From Candidatus Tiamatella incendiivivens (lineage in GTDB: Archaea > Thermoproteota > Thermoprotei_A > Sulfolobales > Acidilobaceae): DNA of 57,969 nucleotides. The notes under the pieces were generated by a model, which had not been told where the DNA came from, did not search any database, and was given only the letters and a program-made list of their open reading frames with translations. The stretch spans positions 1 through 57,969 of the forward strand of contig WALW01000025.1 of the NCBI GenBank assembly GCA_015522635.1, given 5' to 3'. Both the position numbers and the translations under genes were made by a program. Positions 8,449-16,972 of this stretch are shown one piece after another; the first letter of the stretch is position 1, and every line of letters begins with the position of its first letter.

Positions 8449-10203
8449 TTATTGTTTGAAGTCCTCTTCGAAGTATTCGTATTGTCCTCTTTCTCCTTTT
8501 TCTCTTCTCTGGCGTTCGAGTGCTCTTAGCTCTACTCTCCTTATTTTACCACTAATCGTTTTAGGCAGTTCATCCACGAATTCTATTATCCTAGGCCTCT
8601 TGTAGGGTGCCATATTCTGCTTTGACCACTGGAATATGTCTTTGGCTAGGTCCGGTGACGGTTGCATTCCCGGCTTCAGTTTTAGGAATGCCTTGGGTAT
8701 TGTCCATTTTATCGGGTGGGGTGATGAGACTACTGCTACTTCTGCAACTGCTGGGTGTTTTATTAGGTCGCTTTCGACTTCGAATGGGCTTATTCTATAG
8801 TCGCTGCTCTTAAATACGTCGTCTGCTCTGCCTACAAAGTATAGGTAACCGTCTTTCCCTAGGTATGCTACGTCTCCCGTCCAGTAGAGCCCTTGCCGGA
8901 ATACCTCCTTGTTCTTCTCAGGCGAATCATATGATCTTAGTAATCCGTAGGGTTTCTCTGGTTCTATTTTTATCGTTATCTGACCGTCATAGCCTGGTTG
9001 AACAGGGTTGCCATCTACGTCTGTGAGGACTATATGGTATCCTGGTGCTGGTTTACCCATGCTTCCGGGTTTTACTTCTATTCCAGGGAAGTATCCTATT
9101 TGTAGAGTTGTCTCCGTTTGGCCGTATCCTTCTCTCACCGTTATATCCATATCCTCTCTTACTTTGTTTATTACCTTCGGGTTCAATGGTTCACCAGCGC
9201 TTACTGCCTCCTTCAGTTGGTCGAAGTTGAATTTCTTGAGGTCTTCGAGTATGAACATTCTCCAAACTGTAGGCGGTGCGCACAGCGTGTTCACACCGTA
9301 TTCCGACGCGAATTTCAAGGCTCTAGATGCTGTGAACTTTGAGAAGCTGTATACCATGCTTGTCGCTGCACTGTCAAATGCTGTGAAGAATGTGCTCCAT
9401 GCCCATTTAGCCCATCCTGGGCTGGATATATTGTAGTGCTTGTCTCCCCATTGCGCACTTACCCAATACGTGGTAGTGAGGTGCCCAACTGGGTAGCTCG
9501 TCTGGGTGTGGAATACCATTTTTGGCTTTGCTGTTGTACCGCTTGTGAAGTATATTAGAGCATCATCCTCCGCGTTTGTTAGTATTTTATTGAAATTGGG
9601 GTTTCCAGAGGATAAGAGGTCGGTGAATAGTCTCCAACCTGGTTTCTCCTCTTCACCTATGTATATGAATTCTCTTACCCCAAGCTTTGCCAGATCCTCT
9701 CTTAGGAAGTTCATTTTCTCGAAACCATTTGAGTCCGTCATAACCATTTTGACGGCGGCTCTCTTCACTCGGTCTTCTATATCACTATGGCTGAGTAGTA
9801 CTGTTGCTGGAACTATCTTTATCCCAGTCTTCAGTAGGCCTAGGAATATTGTGAATAGCTCAGGTATATTACCTGTCATAACTAGTATTGAGTCACCAGG
9901 CTTATAGCCTGATTCTAGTAATGCAGTCGCCAGCTTATTCGAGTCCTCCCTTAAACCGTGGAATGTAAGGACTTTCTTATCGCCCGTGTCGAGCAGCTCA
10001 TCGTCGACCCATATGACCGCTGGGTGAGTGGCTTTCTCAGCTAGGTATCCGTCGAAGTATTGTACCGCCCAGTTCCATCTCCCTAGTTTAGGCCATTTGA
10101 ACTCTTTCGCCGCTATATCATATAATGGTTTGGATGTTAGAAAATCTCTTGCTTTTAGGAAGTTATTCAAGGATTCTTGAGGAGTAAGGGGTTCCTCACT
10201 CAA
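8449..10203 (-). CDS. AMP-forming acyl-CoA synthetase (acetyl/medium-chain type)
   Basis: 584 residues, the normal length for a short- to medium-chain acyl-CoA synthetase, which activates a carboxylic acid to acyl-CoA with ATP. Seen motifs: the phosphate loop TSGTTAKPK at ~220-228 (with Ala where the usual motif has Gly), the adenine motif GYGQTE at ~359-364, the hinge region (YWTGD, GRADDVFKSS) and the catalytic C-terminal Lys in SGKIRR (~551-556). The TTG start sits behind GAGGTGA with seven bases of spacing. The enzyme probably feeds acyl-CoA or propionyl-CoA to the CoA-transferase and methylmalonyl-CoA mutase genes in this window; its true substrate cannot be read from the sequence. Confidence 0.9.
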   Translation of the reverse strand: MSEEPLTPQESLNNFLKARDFLTSKPLYDIAAKEFKWPKLGRWNWAVQYFDGYLAEKATHPAVIWVDDELLDTGDKKVLTFHGLREDSNKLATALLESGYKPGDSILVMTGNIPELFTIFLGLLKTGIKIVPATVLLSHSDIEDRVKRAAVKMVMTDSNGFEKMNFLREDLAKLGVREFIYIGEEEKPGWRLFTDLLSSGNPNFNKILTNAEDDALIYFTSGTTAKPKMVFHTQTSYPVGHLTTTYWVSAQWGDKHYNISSPGWAKWAWSTFFTAFDSAATSMVYSFSKFTASRALKFASEYGVNTLCAPPTVWRMFILEDLKKFNFDQLKEAVSAGEPLNPKVINKVREDMDITVREGYGQTETTLQIGYFPGIEVKPGSMGKPAPGYHIVLTDVDGNPVQPGYDGQITIKIEPEKPYGLLRSYDSPEKNKEVFRQGLYWTGDVAYLGKDGYLYFVGRADDVFKSSDYRISPFEVESDLIKHPAVAEVAVVSSPHPIKWTIPKAFLKLKPGMQPSPDLAKDIFQWSKQNMAPYKRPRIIEFVDELPKTISGKIRRVELRALERQRREKGERGQYEYFEEDFKQ

Positions 10204-10278
10204 ATTCAGTTCACCTCTAAACAGGATTTTGGGGGTTTACCTCTAGGTTGGTTTGTAATATATATTTATGTAACTTAT

Positions 10279-10290
10279 CATATAAAAATT
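10279..10290 (+). promoter_or_regulatory. Putative TATA box of the peroxiredoxin gene
   Basis: CATATAAAAATT lies about 45 bases before the ATG at 10325, which would place the transcript start near 10312 and leave a short leader containing the GGTGGG ribosome binding site. A second AT-rich box (10256-10269) is also possible. Confidence 0.4.
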
Positions 10291-10324
10291 AACCATTATA
10301 ATAGTAGGAATACTGGTGGGAAAT

Positions 10325-10789
10325 ATGCCTCCTCTGAAGCCGGGGGATAAGGCGCCTAGTTTCAGCGTATTATCGCATAAAGGTAGGGAGGTGTGCCTAG
10401 TGGATTTCCAGGGGAGAATAGTTGTACTCTATTTTTACCCTAGAGCCCTGACACCTGGTTGTAGCAGAGAGGCTGTGAGATTCGATGAATTATCCAAAGA
10501 GTTTGAGGAGTGTGGCGCTGTTATTATAGGTATATCCACGGACCCTCCTGAGAGGAATAGGAGGTTTGCAGAGAAATTGAATGTGACGCGGATAATATTC
10601 CTCAGTGACCCTGATGGGAGTATTGCCAGGGAATACGGCGTTTTGAAGGAAGGTACTAAGAAACCTAGTGCTCGCAGAGTAACTTTCGTACTTAATACTG
10701 ATCTGACTGTTAGAGAGGTTTTGAAGAATGTTAAGCCAGCTGAAAGGCATGCTGATGAAGCTTTAAGAATTGTTAAGAGTATGTGTTAA
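10325..10789 (+). CDS. Peroxiredoxin, BCP/AhpC-TSA type
   Basis: About 154 residues with the thioredoxin-fold peroxiredoxin signature FYPRALTPGCSREA. The peroxidatic Cys is C46. The protein reduces hydrogen peroxide and organic peroxides in the cytoplasm. The usual BCP resolving Cys five residues later is missing (C46-S-R-E-A-V), so it would act as a one-Cys enzyme or use a distant Cys such as the C-terminal one. I start at ATG 10325 because GGTGGG lies four bases upstream; a GTG at 10316 is in frame but badly placed for that site. It is divergent from the acyl-CoA synthetase and convergent with the next gene. Confidence 0.88.
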   Translation: MPPLKPGDKAPSFSVLSHKGREVCLVDFQGRIVVLYFYPRALTPGCSREAVRFDELSKEFEECGAVIIGISTDPPERNRRFAEKLNVTRIIFLSDPDGSIAREYGVLKEGTKKPSARRVTFVLNTDLTVREVLKNVKPAERHADEALRIVKSMC

Positions 10790-10796
10790 AAACTAC

Positions 10797-11111
10797 TTAC
10801 GGGTGATCATCTAATTTTTCATATACTTTCCTAGGCATATCATCGATAACGAGAGGCTTATCTAGGCGTTCGTCTATTTTTATCTCAACTATGATCCTGT
10901 AGAGTTCTCCTGTTATTTCAACAGCCTCGACTGCGTCGGCGATAGTGTTTAAGGCGTCTCTGACTGTAGGTGCTTCGAACACTGTGGCGGTTGGAGTGAC
11001 TTGGAACTTGTATCCCTTATCTTTTACGGTTTTCACTGCTTTTGCTATTAAGTGGCTGACGCTCGGTTTCCCTGTGATGGGGACTATGTAGAACATTGCT
11101 ATTACAGGCAT
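10797..11111 (-). CDS. MTH1187-family (DUF77/YkoF-like) thiamine-binding protein
   Basis: 104 residues with the family pattern: a ferredoxin-like fold, the PTATVFEAPTVRDAL segment equivalent to the conserved PMxTxIEG loop, and a repeated VSHLIAKAVKTVK helix. Members are small cytoplasmic proteins that bind thiamine or hydroxymethylpyrimidine; their physiological role is not settled. The gene ends eight bases from the convergent peroxiredoxin gene. No strong ribosome binding site precedes the ATG, so the transcript may be leaderless. Confidence 0.8.
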   Translation of the reverse strand: MPVIAMFYIVPITGKPSVSHLIAKAVKTVKDKGYKFQVTPTATVFEAPTVRDALNTIADAVEAVEITGELYRIIVEIKIDERLDKPLVIDDMPRKVYEKLDDHP

Positions 11112-11232
11112 TCCATACGCCCATGCTTTTTTAGTTATTTTCTTTTTCTATATAATATTTTGTTTATTTTTAGTGAAAATAATATGAATTAACATAGTTT
11201 ATTACCCTTTTTCTCGTAAACAGGAAGTTACT

Positions 11233-11242
11233 ATTATATATT
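11233..11242 (+). promoter_or_regulatory. Putative TATA box of the sulfur/polysulfide reductase operon
   Basis: ATTATATATT lies 49 bases upstream of the GTG start of the NrfD-type gene. Transcription would start near 11263 and include the AGGTGAT ribosome binding site. No clear ModE-type palindrome is visible beside it. Confidence 0.45.
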
Positions 11243-11290
11243 AGAATAAAGGTGTGTTTCTAAATGCAGAATTAACCTAGGTGATATAGC

Positions 11291-12508
11291 GTGAGTAAAG
11301 CAGCCCTCTATCTCTGGTTAATAATCCTGCTGATAATAATAGGAGCAACAATATCATATCTACCGGCATACTATCATAACATGGAGCCATGGCAATCCAA
11401 GGACGCTATTGCCTGGGGCGTAATGGTACCTACATACGCTTACTTCGCCTTAATAGCAACAGGGGCAAGCACTGTAAACAGCCTCTACACTGTTTTCGGC
11501 TATAAAGGCCCTAAGAACGTGTTTGAAAAAATCATTAAGCATGCGATATGGCTTTCACTCATTTCACTAATACCTGCATGGACGCCTATCCTCATAGACC
11601 TTGGTAGACTAGACCATTTCACAGCCATGCTGACAAGCTTCAACTACACGTCTAGAATCGCGTGGATGGGAGCATTATACGTTTTCTTCGCAATAATGGT
11701 TCTCATAGAACTCATACACCACATCCTGGAAGATGCGCATGAGCCTAGTAAACTAGAGAAAGCTGGAGCCCTTGGATTAACCATCAGCCTCATCACACTG
11801 CTAGCAGACTTACTGTTAGACGGTAACCTGGGAGCAGTATTCGGCTCCAGCACAGCAGTACCAGCCTGGAGTGGAGCATACGTCTCAGTGTTATTCGTGG
11901 TTATGGCGATATTCATGGGTGCAGCCTGGCTAACAATATACCTCCCCATACTCTATGCTTCCATGGGAAAGGAAGTGAATGGACTGAGAGAACTTATCGC
12001 GAAAACATATGGGAAAGTATTAATGATAGTGATACTGGCAGTAGGATTCATCATAGGCTGGGAGGCCATAACCTCTTATGACTACCCGCCAAGATGGGAG
12101 TATTTCCACGAAATATTCCATGGAAGCTTCTCCGGGTACTTCTGGTGGTTCTCTGTAGGATTAGGACTCGTCTTACCGTTCTTCCTAGCAGTCTGGGGTT
12201 ACATTAGGAACAATATGGGGCCAACGTTTGTTGCTTCAATCATATCAGCCATAAGCGGATACATTTTCGTTTACACATTTGTTATAGCAGGGCAAATGGC
12301 TAGAATAACATTCAGCTACGGAGGATTAACAAATAACTTTAACCCATACCACGTCAGGTACTATCCCTACCAATTCGCACTCGATAGAGTAGAAGTGTAC
12401 CTGGTAGCGTTTTCAGTCGCGTTATGGGCCTTCCTCGTGACTATCGGGGAAATGATCCTCCCATTAGAAAAGGGTGAGAAACCTAAACACTTATGGATAT
12501 TTAAGTAA
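11291..12508 (+). CDS. NrfD/PsrC-type polysulfide reductase membrane subunit
   Basis: 405 residues and about eight to ten hydrophobic helices, matching the NrfD/PsrC family of integral quinone-oxidising subunits. It should take electrons from the quinol pool and pass them through the Fe-S subunit to the molybdenum subunit encoded next. The GTG start has an AGGTGAT site six bases upstream, and a TATA-like box precedes it. It is the first gene of the operon, 22 bases before the catalytic gene. In bacterial psrABC clusters the membrane subunit usually comes last, so the order here is rearranged. Confidence 0.87.
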   Translation: MSKAALYLWLIILLIIIGATISYLPAYYHNMEPWQSKDAIAWGVMVPTYAYFALIATGASTVNSLYTVFGYKGPKNVFEKIIKHAIWLSLISLIPAWTPILIDLGRLDHFTAMLTSFNYTSRIAWMGALYVFFAIMVLIELIHHILEDAHEPSKLEKAGALGLTISLITLLADLLLDGNLGAVFGSSTAVPAWSGAYVSVLFVVMAIFMGAAWLTIYLPILYASMGKEVNGLRELIAKTYGKVLMIVILAVGFIIGWEAITSYDYPPRWEYFHEIFHGSFSGYFWWFSVGLGLVLPFFLAVWGYIRNNMGPTFVASIISAISGYIFVYTFVIAGQMARITFSYGGLTNNFNPYHVRYYPYQFALDRVEVYLVAFSVALWAFLVTIGEMILPLEKGEKPKHLWIFK

Positions 12509-12530
12509 AGTAGGGTGAGGTGAGTTTGAG

Positions 12531-15314
12531 ATGAGTGGAGGTATAACCAGAAGAGACTTCCTCAAGATCGCTGGGATAACGGGCTTACTAGTCGGTATCA
12601 GTGGAGTAAGCTATGAAACACTCAAGAAAGCAGATACTTTAAGTATGGAAGCTGCGAGTAAGCCGAAAATACAGTACAAGCCAGGGCATTGTGGAATGTG
12701 CCCACAAGGCTGTAGCATAATGACAAGAGTAGTGAATGGCAGGGCAGAGAGGATATTCGGTAATCCCTACGGGTTCGTCTTTAATAGGGGGACAGTATGT
12801 GCGAGAGGGAACATGGGTATATACCGCCTATACAATCCTGATAGGCTAATGAAACCTCTAATCAGAAGTGGAGGCGAGAGAGGGACCTGGCGGTTCAGAG
12901 ATGCAGGCTGGAATGAGGCGTTTGACAAAGTAGTGAGTGCAGTGAAACCTATATACCAGAATATGATGCAGGAATATCAGAAAGTCTACCAGCAAACTGG
13001 AGACCAGTTCAAAGCTGCAGCAGCAATGGCTCAGAAAGACAAGGTTATATGGAGTGCAGGATGGTTCGGATGCGATATATATAGACCGCAAATATTCGCC
13101 TTATTAATAAGTCTAGGCTTCAGTAACGCGTTCAGCCAACCCATAGCAACGTGCTTCCTACCTAAAGTCCTAGGGTGGAGCAGTGTAGTAGGAGTAGGAG
13201 TACAGGGATCTATAATAATAGACTATGATAATGTGAAATACTTGTTGTCCATTAGGAGGAACCCGTTCGGGAGTATAAGCGTCAGCCATGCAAGCAGAGT
13301 AGGACAGGATCTCAGGAAGTTCAAGCTAGTAGTCGTCGATCCAAGGCTTAGTGAGGAAGCAGCAAGAGCGGATGAGTGGGTTCCCATTAAACCTGGGACT
13401 GACCTAGCATTCCTCCTCGGTTTAATGTATGTAATACTTGACGGAAAGCTTTACGACGAGGATTACCTGAGGGAATACAGTGACGCTTCAATGCTCGTAG
13501 ATCCGGAGACGCTTGAACCATTAAACGTTGAATGGGTTCAGGGAAGGGAGCCCAATGAAAACATGCCATATCCGAGGCCGTGGAGTGTTAAATGCTTCAA
13601 AGTATATGACCTATTCACCAATAACGTAGTCTGTAATACTGAAGCGAAAATGCCAGCCCTAAGAGGAGAATATGATGTAGACGGTAAGAAATACGTGCCA
13701 GCTCTAGAAGCCCTGTATAGGCACCTTGATAAGAACGGGTATACCCCGGAGTGGGCTGAGAAAATAACAGGTATACCTGCTAAGAAGATAGAGGAAATAG
13801 CTGTCGAATTTGCTACAACGAAACCAGCGGCAATTGACACAGGATGGCATGGAACCAAGACTTATAATAGCTTCCAATCGTGGAGAGCTATGGGTATCCT
13901 TAACGCACTAGTAGGTAGCTACTGTAATAGGGGAGGCTTCCTAATTAGCGCTTCTGCCCTCGAGGATATTCAGAGTGATTTAAACCCGGCTGGAATGCCG
14001 GCGCCTGCGTGGAACCCGTTGAAATTCATGGGACCTCCGTGGAGCCCTATATGGCAGGTAATGAGTAACCAGGAGTTAAAGCTTAGTGACGGTAGTACTA
14101 CCAAAGGAGTTCTCTTCAATCTTGGAAGGAGCTTTATGCCGTTGAAAGATCTTATAAAGAAGGAGCCTGGATGGGTGATACTCAATGTGGGTGCGAATAT
14201 AGCTAGGACGACCATAGATGGTGATGACTGGTTTGAGAATACATTGAAGAGTAAAAATGTTAACCTAGTTATGAACTACGATGTACTTCCTACAGACACT
14301 TCTCTATACTCGGATGTAGTACTAAATGATTGCATATACCTAGAATCTTATGACCTTATTAGACCGGTGGAATTCGTACCATATGGGGCGCTATACACTG
14401 GTGTACCTGCAGTTGAGAACCCTGTAGGAAACTGTGTGCCTTTCACAGTATTCGCTGGATTATTCGCTAAAGAGCTAGGGAAAGCCAAAGAATATGGTAC
14501 AGTGTTTGCTAGATTACTCGGATTACCTGAGAAACAGCAGAATGAAATGGCGGCATTATTCGAGTCCCTTGATAGAAGCTATCTTGGAGATAGTAAGAAA
14601 GGCATCGAGTTCCTAGCGAAAATCCAGGAGATTCAGGCTGAGGGTCTTGCTGCTAAGTTCGGGTTGTCAAAGAATGGGATTCTAGAGGATCTTAGAACTA
14701 AGGGATTCGTAGTATTCAAGGATAAGGAGGACGTTCTGAAGGAGAATATGGAAGTTCTGGAAAACCACAAGCTCTACACGGCAACAGGATTGTTAGAGAT
14801 CTACAGTATAACGTTGCAGGTTGTAGCTAAGAACATTAAGGGTGAAATAAAGCCTGAATGGCATCCTCTAATAGACTGGGTGCCTCCTAGAGTTGAGCAG
14901 GTAAATGAAGAGTTGAATGGTAATGAATTCTACGTTATATACGGGAAAGTCCCTACAATGACTCATACGAGTACCGCTGATAACCCTCTTCTCGAGAGGC
15001 TAACTCGCGAGAACTATAGGAGGATATGGATTCATCCGAGTAGGGCAGCCTACTTGGGGGTTTCTGAAGGTGATATGGTAGAGGTATGCAGTGTCCTTGG
15101 AAAATGTTATAATACGAGAGTGCATGTAACGGAAAGAGTAAGGCCTGACACGGTATTCGTTCCATTCGCCTATGGCCTTGAAAGCCCTAGACTGAGGTTC
15201 GCTCCTGGACCTGATGAGACTGTGCCTTATAATAAGATTGTGCCACCCGAGATTGACCCTGTTACAGGGAGTGCGATCCTAGGTGACATAGTCGTGTCTA
15301 TAAAGAAGGCTTGA
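12531..15314 (+). CDS. Tat-exported molybdopterin oxidoreductase, sulfur/polysulfide reductase-like catalytic subunit
   Basis: 927 residues. The N-terminus carries a twin-arginine signal (TRRDFLKIAG, ~6-15) and then a [4Fe-4S] motif with C54, C57, C61 and C90. The rest matches the DMSO-reductase superfamily, including a candidate metal-ligand Cys (C208, in PIATCF) and the C-terminal cofactor-binding domain (YVIYGKVPTMTHTST). It should bind Mo or W bis-MGD and reduce polysulfide, sulfur or a related acceptor on the outer face of the membrane. It is longer than typical PsrA (~765) because of insertions. A GAGGTGAG ribosome binding site precedes the ATG. The NrfD and Fe-S neighbours favour a polysulfide, sulfur or thiosulfate reductase; tetrathionate or arsenate reductase cannot be excluded. 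Confidence 0.87.
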   Translation: MSGGITRRDFLKIAGITGLLVGISGVSYETLKKADTLSMEAASKPKIQYKPGHCGMCPQGCSIMTRVVNGRAERIFGNPYGFVFNRGTVCARGNMGIYRLYNPDRLMKPLIRSGGERGTWRFRDAGWNEAFDKVVSAVKPIYQNMMQEYQKVYQQTGDQFKAAAAMAQKDKVIWSAGWFGCDIYRPQIFALLISLGFSNAFSQPIATCFLPKVLGWSSVVGVGVQGSIIIDYDNVKYLLSIRRNPFGSISVSHASRVGQDLRKFKLVVVDPRLSEEAARADEWVPIKPGTDLAFLLGLMYVILDGKLYDEDYLREYSDASMLVDPETLEPLNVEWVQGREPNENMPYPRPWSVKCFKVYDLFTNNVVCNTEAKMPALRGEYDVDGKKYVPALEALYRHLDKNGYTPEWAEKITGIPAKKIEEIAVEFATTKPAAIDTGWHGTKTYNSFQSWRAMGILNALVGSYCNRGGFLISASALEDIQSDLNPAGMPAPAWNPLKFMGPPWSPIWQVMSNQELKLSDGSTTKGVLFNLGRSFMPLKDLIKKEPGWVILNVGANIARTTIDGDDWFENTLKSKNVNLVMNYDVLPTDTSLYSDVVLNDCIYLESYDLIRPVEFVPYGALYTGVPAVENPVGNCVPFTVFAGLFAKELGKAKEYGTVFARLLGLPEKQQNEMAALFESLDRSYLGDSKKGIEFLAKIQEIQAEGLAAKFGLSKNGILEDLRTKGFVVFKDKEDVLKENMEVLENHKLYTATGLLEIYSITLQVVAKNIKGEIKPEWHPLIDWVPPRVEQVNEELNGNEFYVIYGKVPTMTHTSTADNPLLERLTRENYRRIWIHPSRAAYLGVSEGDMVEVCSVLGKCYNTRVHVTERVRPDTVFVPFAYGLESPRLRFAPGPDETVPYNKIVPPEIDPVTGSAILGDIVVSIKKA

Positions 15315-15328
15315 GGAGGTGAGGTGAA

Positions 15329-16123
15329 ATGACTAGATATGCTATGGTTATAGATATAGATAGATGTATGGGTTGTGGTGCTTGTGAGGCGGCATGTGTA
15401 GCTGAGAACCTTAATAGTGACGTGAGAGAGCTAGAGTTCCAGCCTAAACCAAGCTTTCTCTCAGGACTACTAGGTCTCCATACAGAGATGCCCCCGGCTG
15501 AGTATATTGTTGAGAAAGCTGCGGAAGAAAGCGAAGGCTTCTTAGATAGCAACCCGGAGAAAGCTAAAGAGAAAGCGAGAGAGCTGGTTGATAAACTCTG
15601 GTTAAGAACAGAGATATATGAAATAGAAGGCGGCAAGTTCCCTGAGCCGGGAATGATGCTGTATCACAGGATATGCCAGCACTGTGATAATGCCCCCTGT
15701 GTAACAGTATGCCCTACACACGCTAGCTTCCAGACGAAGGAAGGAATCGTATTAGTAGATCCAAACAAGTGTATATTATGTGGCGCCTGTATAACGGCAT
15801 GTCCATATGCAGCTAGACAAGTTAATTTAATGACGAAAACTATAGACAAATGTACTTTCTGCTACCACCGTGTCGAGAAAGGATTACTACCGGCATGTGT
15901 AGAAACCTGTCCAGCTCATGTAAGAATATTCGGTGACCTAGACGACTCGAACAGCGAGGTCTACCAGATAGTGCAGAGGAACAATGCCATACCAGGTACC
16001 CCTCACGGTCCAGTGAGGCATACAGCAGCTAGAGTCTACTATGTGACATCAGGGCACTACAAGCCTAATGTCGAGGAAATACAGCAGGAGAAGCTGAAGG
16101 AAACCAAGGCTTGGGGAGACTAA
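15329..16123 (+). CDS. Four-cluster ferredoxin subunit of the reductase (PsrB/NrfC-like)
   Basis: 264 residues with four Cys groups: CMGCGACEAAC (C13-C23), CQHCDNAPCVTVC, CILCGACITAC, and CTFC...CVETC. This is the standard four [4Fe-4S] electron wire between an NrfD subunit and a molybdopterin subunit. An extra segment of about 75 residues separates the first two Cys groups and is longer than in typical PsrB. There is no Tat signal of its own, so it probably hitchhikes through Tat with the catalytic subunit. A strong GAGGAGGTGAGG ribosome binding site lies upstream, 15 bases after the catalytic gene. Confidence 0.9.
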   Translation: MTRYAMVIDIDRCMGCGACEAACVAENLNSDVRELEFQPKPSFLSGLLGLHTEMPPAEYIVEKAAEESEGFLDSNPEKAKEKARELVDKLWLRTEIYEIEGGKFPEPGMMLYHRICQHCDNAPCVTVCPTHASFQTKEGIVLVDPNKCILCGACITACPYAARQVNLMTKTIDKCTFCYHRVEKGLLPACVETCPAHVRIFGDLDDSNSEVYQIVQRNNAIPGTPHGPVRHTAARVYYVTSGHYKPNVEEIQQEKLKETKAWGD

Positions 16124-16135
16124 GAACACTGCATC

Positions 16136-16171
16136 GAGTTTTTTCCATTACGAGTTTTTTACTCCTTTTTT
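16136..16171 (+). terminator. Triple oligo-T terminator of the reductase operon
   Basis: Three T6 runs (16139-16144, 16155-16160, 16166-16171) follow the stop of the Fe-S subunit. The first two lie in a repeated CGAGTTTTTT unit (16135-16144 and 16151-16160). Archaeal transcription ends on oligo-T, so this should stop most transcripts before the TorD-like gene. Confidence 0.6.
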
Positions 16172-16178
16172 GTATTAA

Positions 16179-16188
16179 TTATATAAAC
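16179..16188 (+). promoter_or_regulatory. Putative TATA box of the TorD-like gene
   Basis: TTATATAAAC lies directly after the terminator and about 45 bases before the TTG start at 16225, so the chaperone gene probably has its own transcript. Confidence 0.5.
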
Positions 16189-16224
16189 ACCCCCATTTGA
16201 GGCTATTCCTTATGGTGTTAAGTT

Positions 16225-16899
16225 TTGGAGAAGCTTCATGAAACGTATTCAAAGGCATATAGGCTGTTAAGCATGGCCTTCCTCCCCCCATCAACGTCTA
16301 AACCGTTACTAGAGTCACACACTAATGATATTATAGATGAGTTAATTGGTATAGAGCTGGAATTAGAGGGATGGCATCCTAAAATAAGTGAGGCATTGGG
16401 TAATGCTGAAATCTTTGTAGGAGAATTGAATGAATGTTTGGGAAACAGGGATTGCTGGGAAAAGTTTGCCATGGAATTCTCCTCCCTAACCGTTTCAGGG
16501 TTCAAACACGTTAAGTGCCCGCCCTTCGAAAGTATATATGTCGTAAAAGGAGGATACAAGATGATTGAGGTTCCCGCTGTTGCGGAAAGCCTAGATAGAT
16601 ATTATTCGATGCTAGGTCTTGAGGCTGATAAACAGAAAGCCTTCGGCTCTGACCATATTAGCGTTGAACTTGAGTTCCTAGCTGCACTACATGATGCTGA
16701 AGCCCTAGCTTTGAAAGGCTCGTTGAGCGATGTTAACCCTATAGATATAAGCGAGCTTAGAAACGCTTTCCTTGAGGACCATCTTTTAAAATGGGTTACT
16801 GAACTAGGCTCATGCCTCAGAGAACACGGTAGAAACAGCCTTATTGTAAAAACAGTTGATACAGTTGAATCCCTATTGTTTTCCGAGAGATATTTGTGA
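16225..16899 (+). CDS. TorD/DmsD-family molybdoenzyme chaperone
   Basis: About 224 residues, all-helical composition, with the CPPFESIYV segment that matches the conserved (Y/C)PP(Y/F)ES motif of TorD/NarJ-type proteins. Such chaperones bind the Tat signal of the molybdenum subunit, help insert the cofactor and delay export until folding is complete. The TTG start has a GGTG site about seven bases upstream. It follows the reductase operon behind a terminator and its own TATA box. It corresponds in role to the SreE-like gene of known archaeal sulfur reductase clusters. Confidence 0.82.
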   Translation: MEKLHETYSKAYRLLSMAFLPPSTSKPLLESHTNDIIDELIGIELELEGWHPKISEALGNAEIFVGELNECLGNRDCWEKFAMEFSSLTVSGFKHVKCPPFESIYVVKGGYKMIEVPAVAESLDRYYSMLGLEADKQKAFGSDHISVELEFLAALHDAEALALKGSLSDVNPIDISELRNAFLEDHLLKWVTELGSCLREHGRNSLIVKTVDTVESLLFSERYL

Positions 16900-16972
16900 G
16901 TACTATATTCATCCTTTTTACCATCAATCCTGAACCAGATATTATAACAGGTGTAACGGAGGCTCCTATGGA

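Noticed and set aside
9008-9436. 142-codon plus-strand reading frame inside the acyl-CoA synthetase gene
   Set aside because: It is antisense to a clearly conserved enzyme, has no ribosome binding site and its product has no recognisable pattern.
10204-10260. Repeated ACCTCTA in the acyl-CoA synthetase/peroxiredoxin gap as an operator
   Set aside because: One copy is simply the ribosome binding site (GAGGTGA on the minus strand), and the second is only seven bases long.
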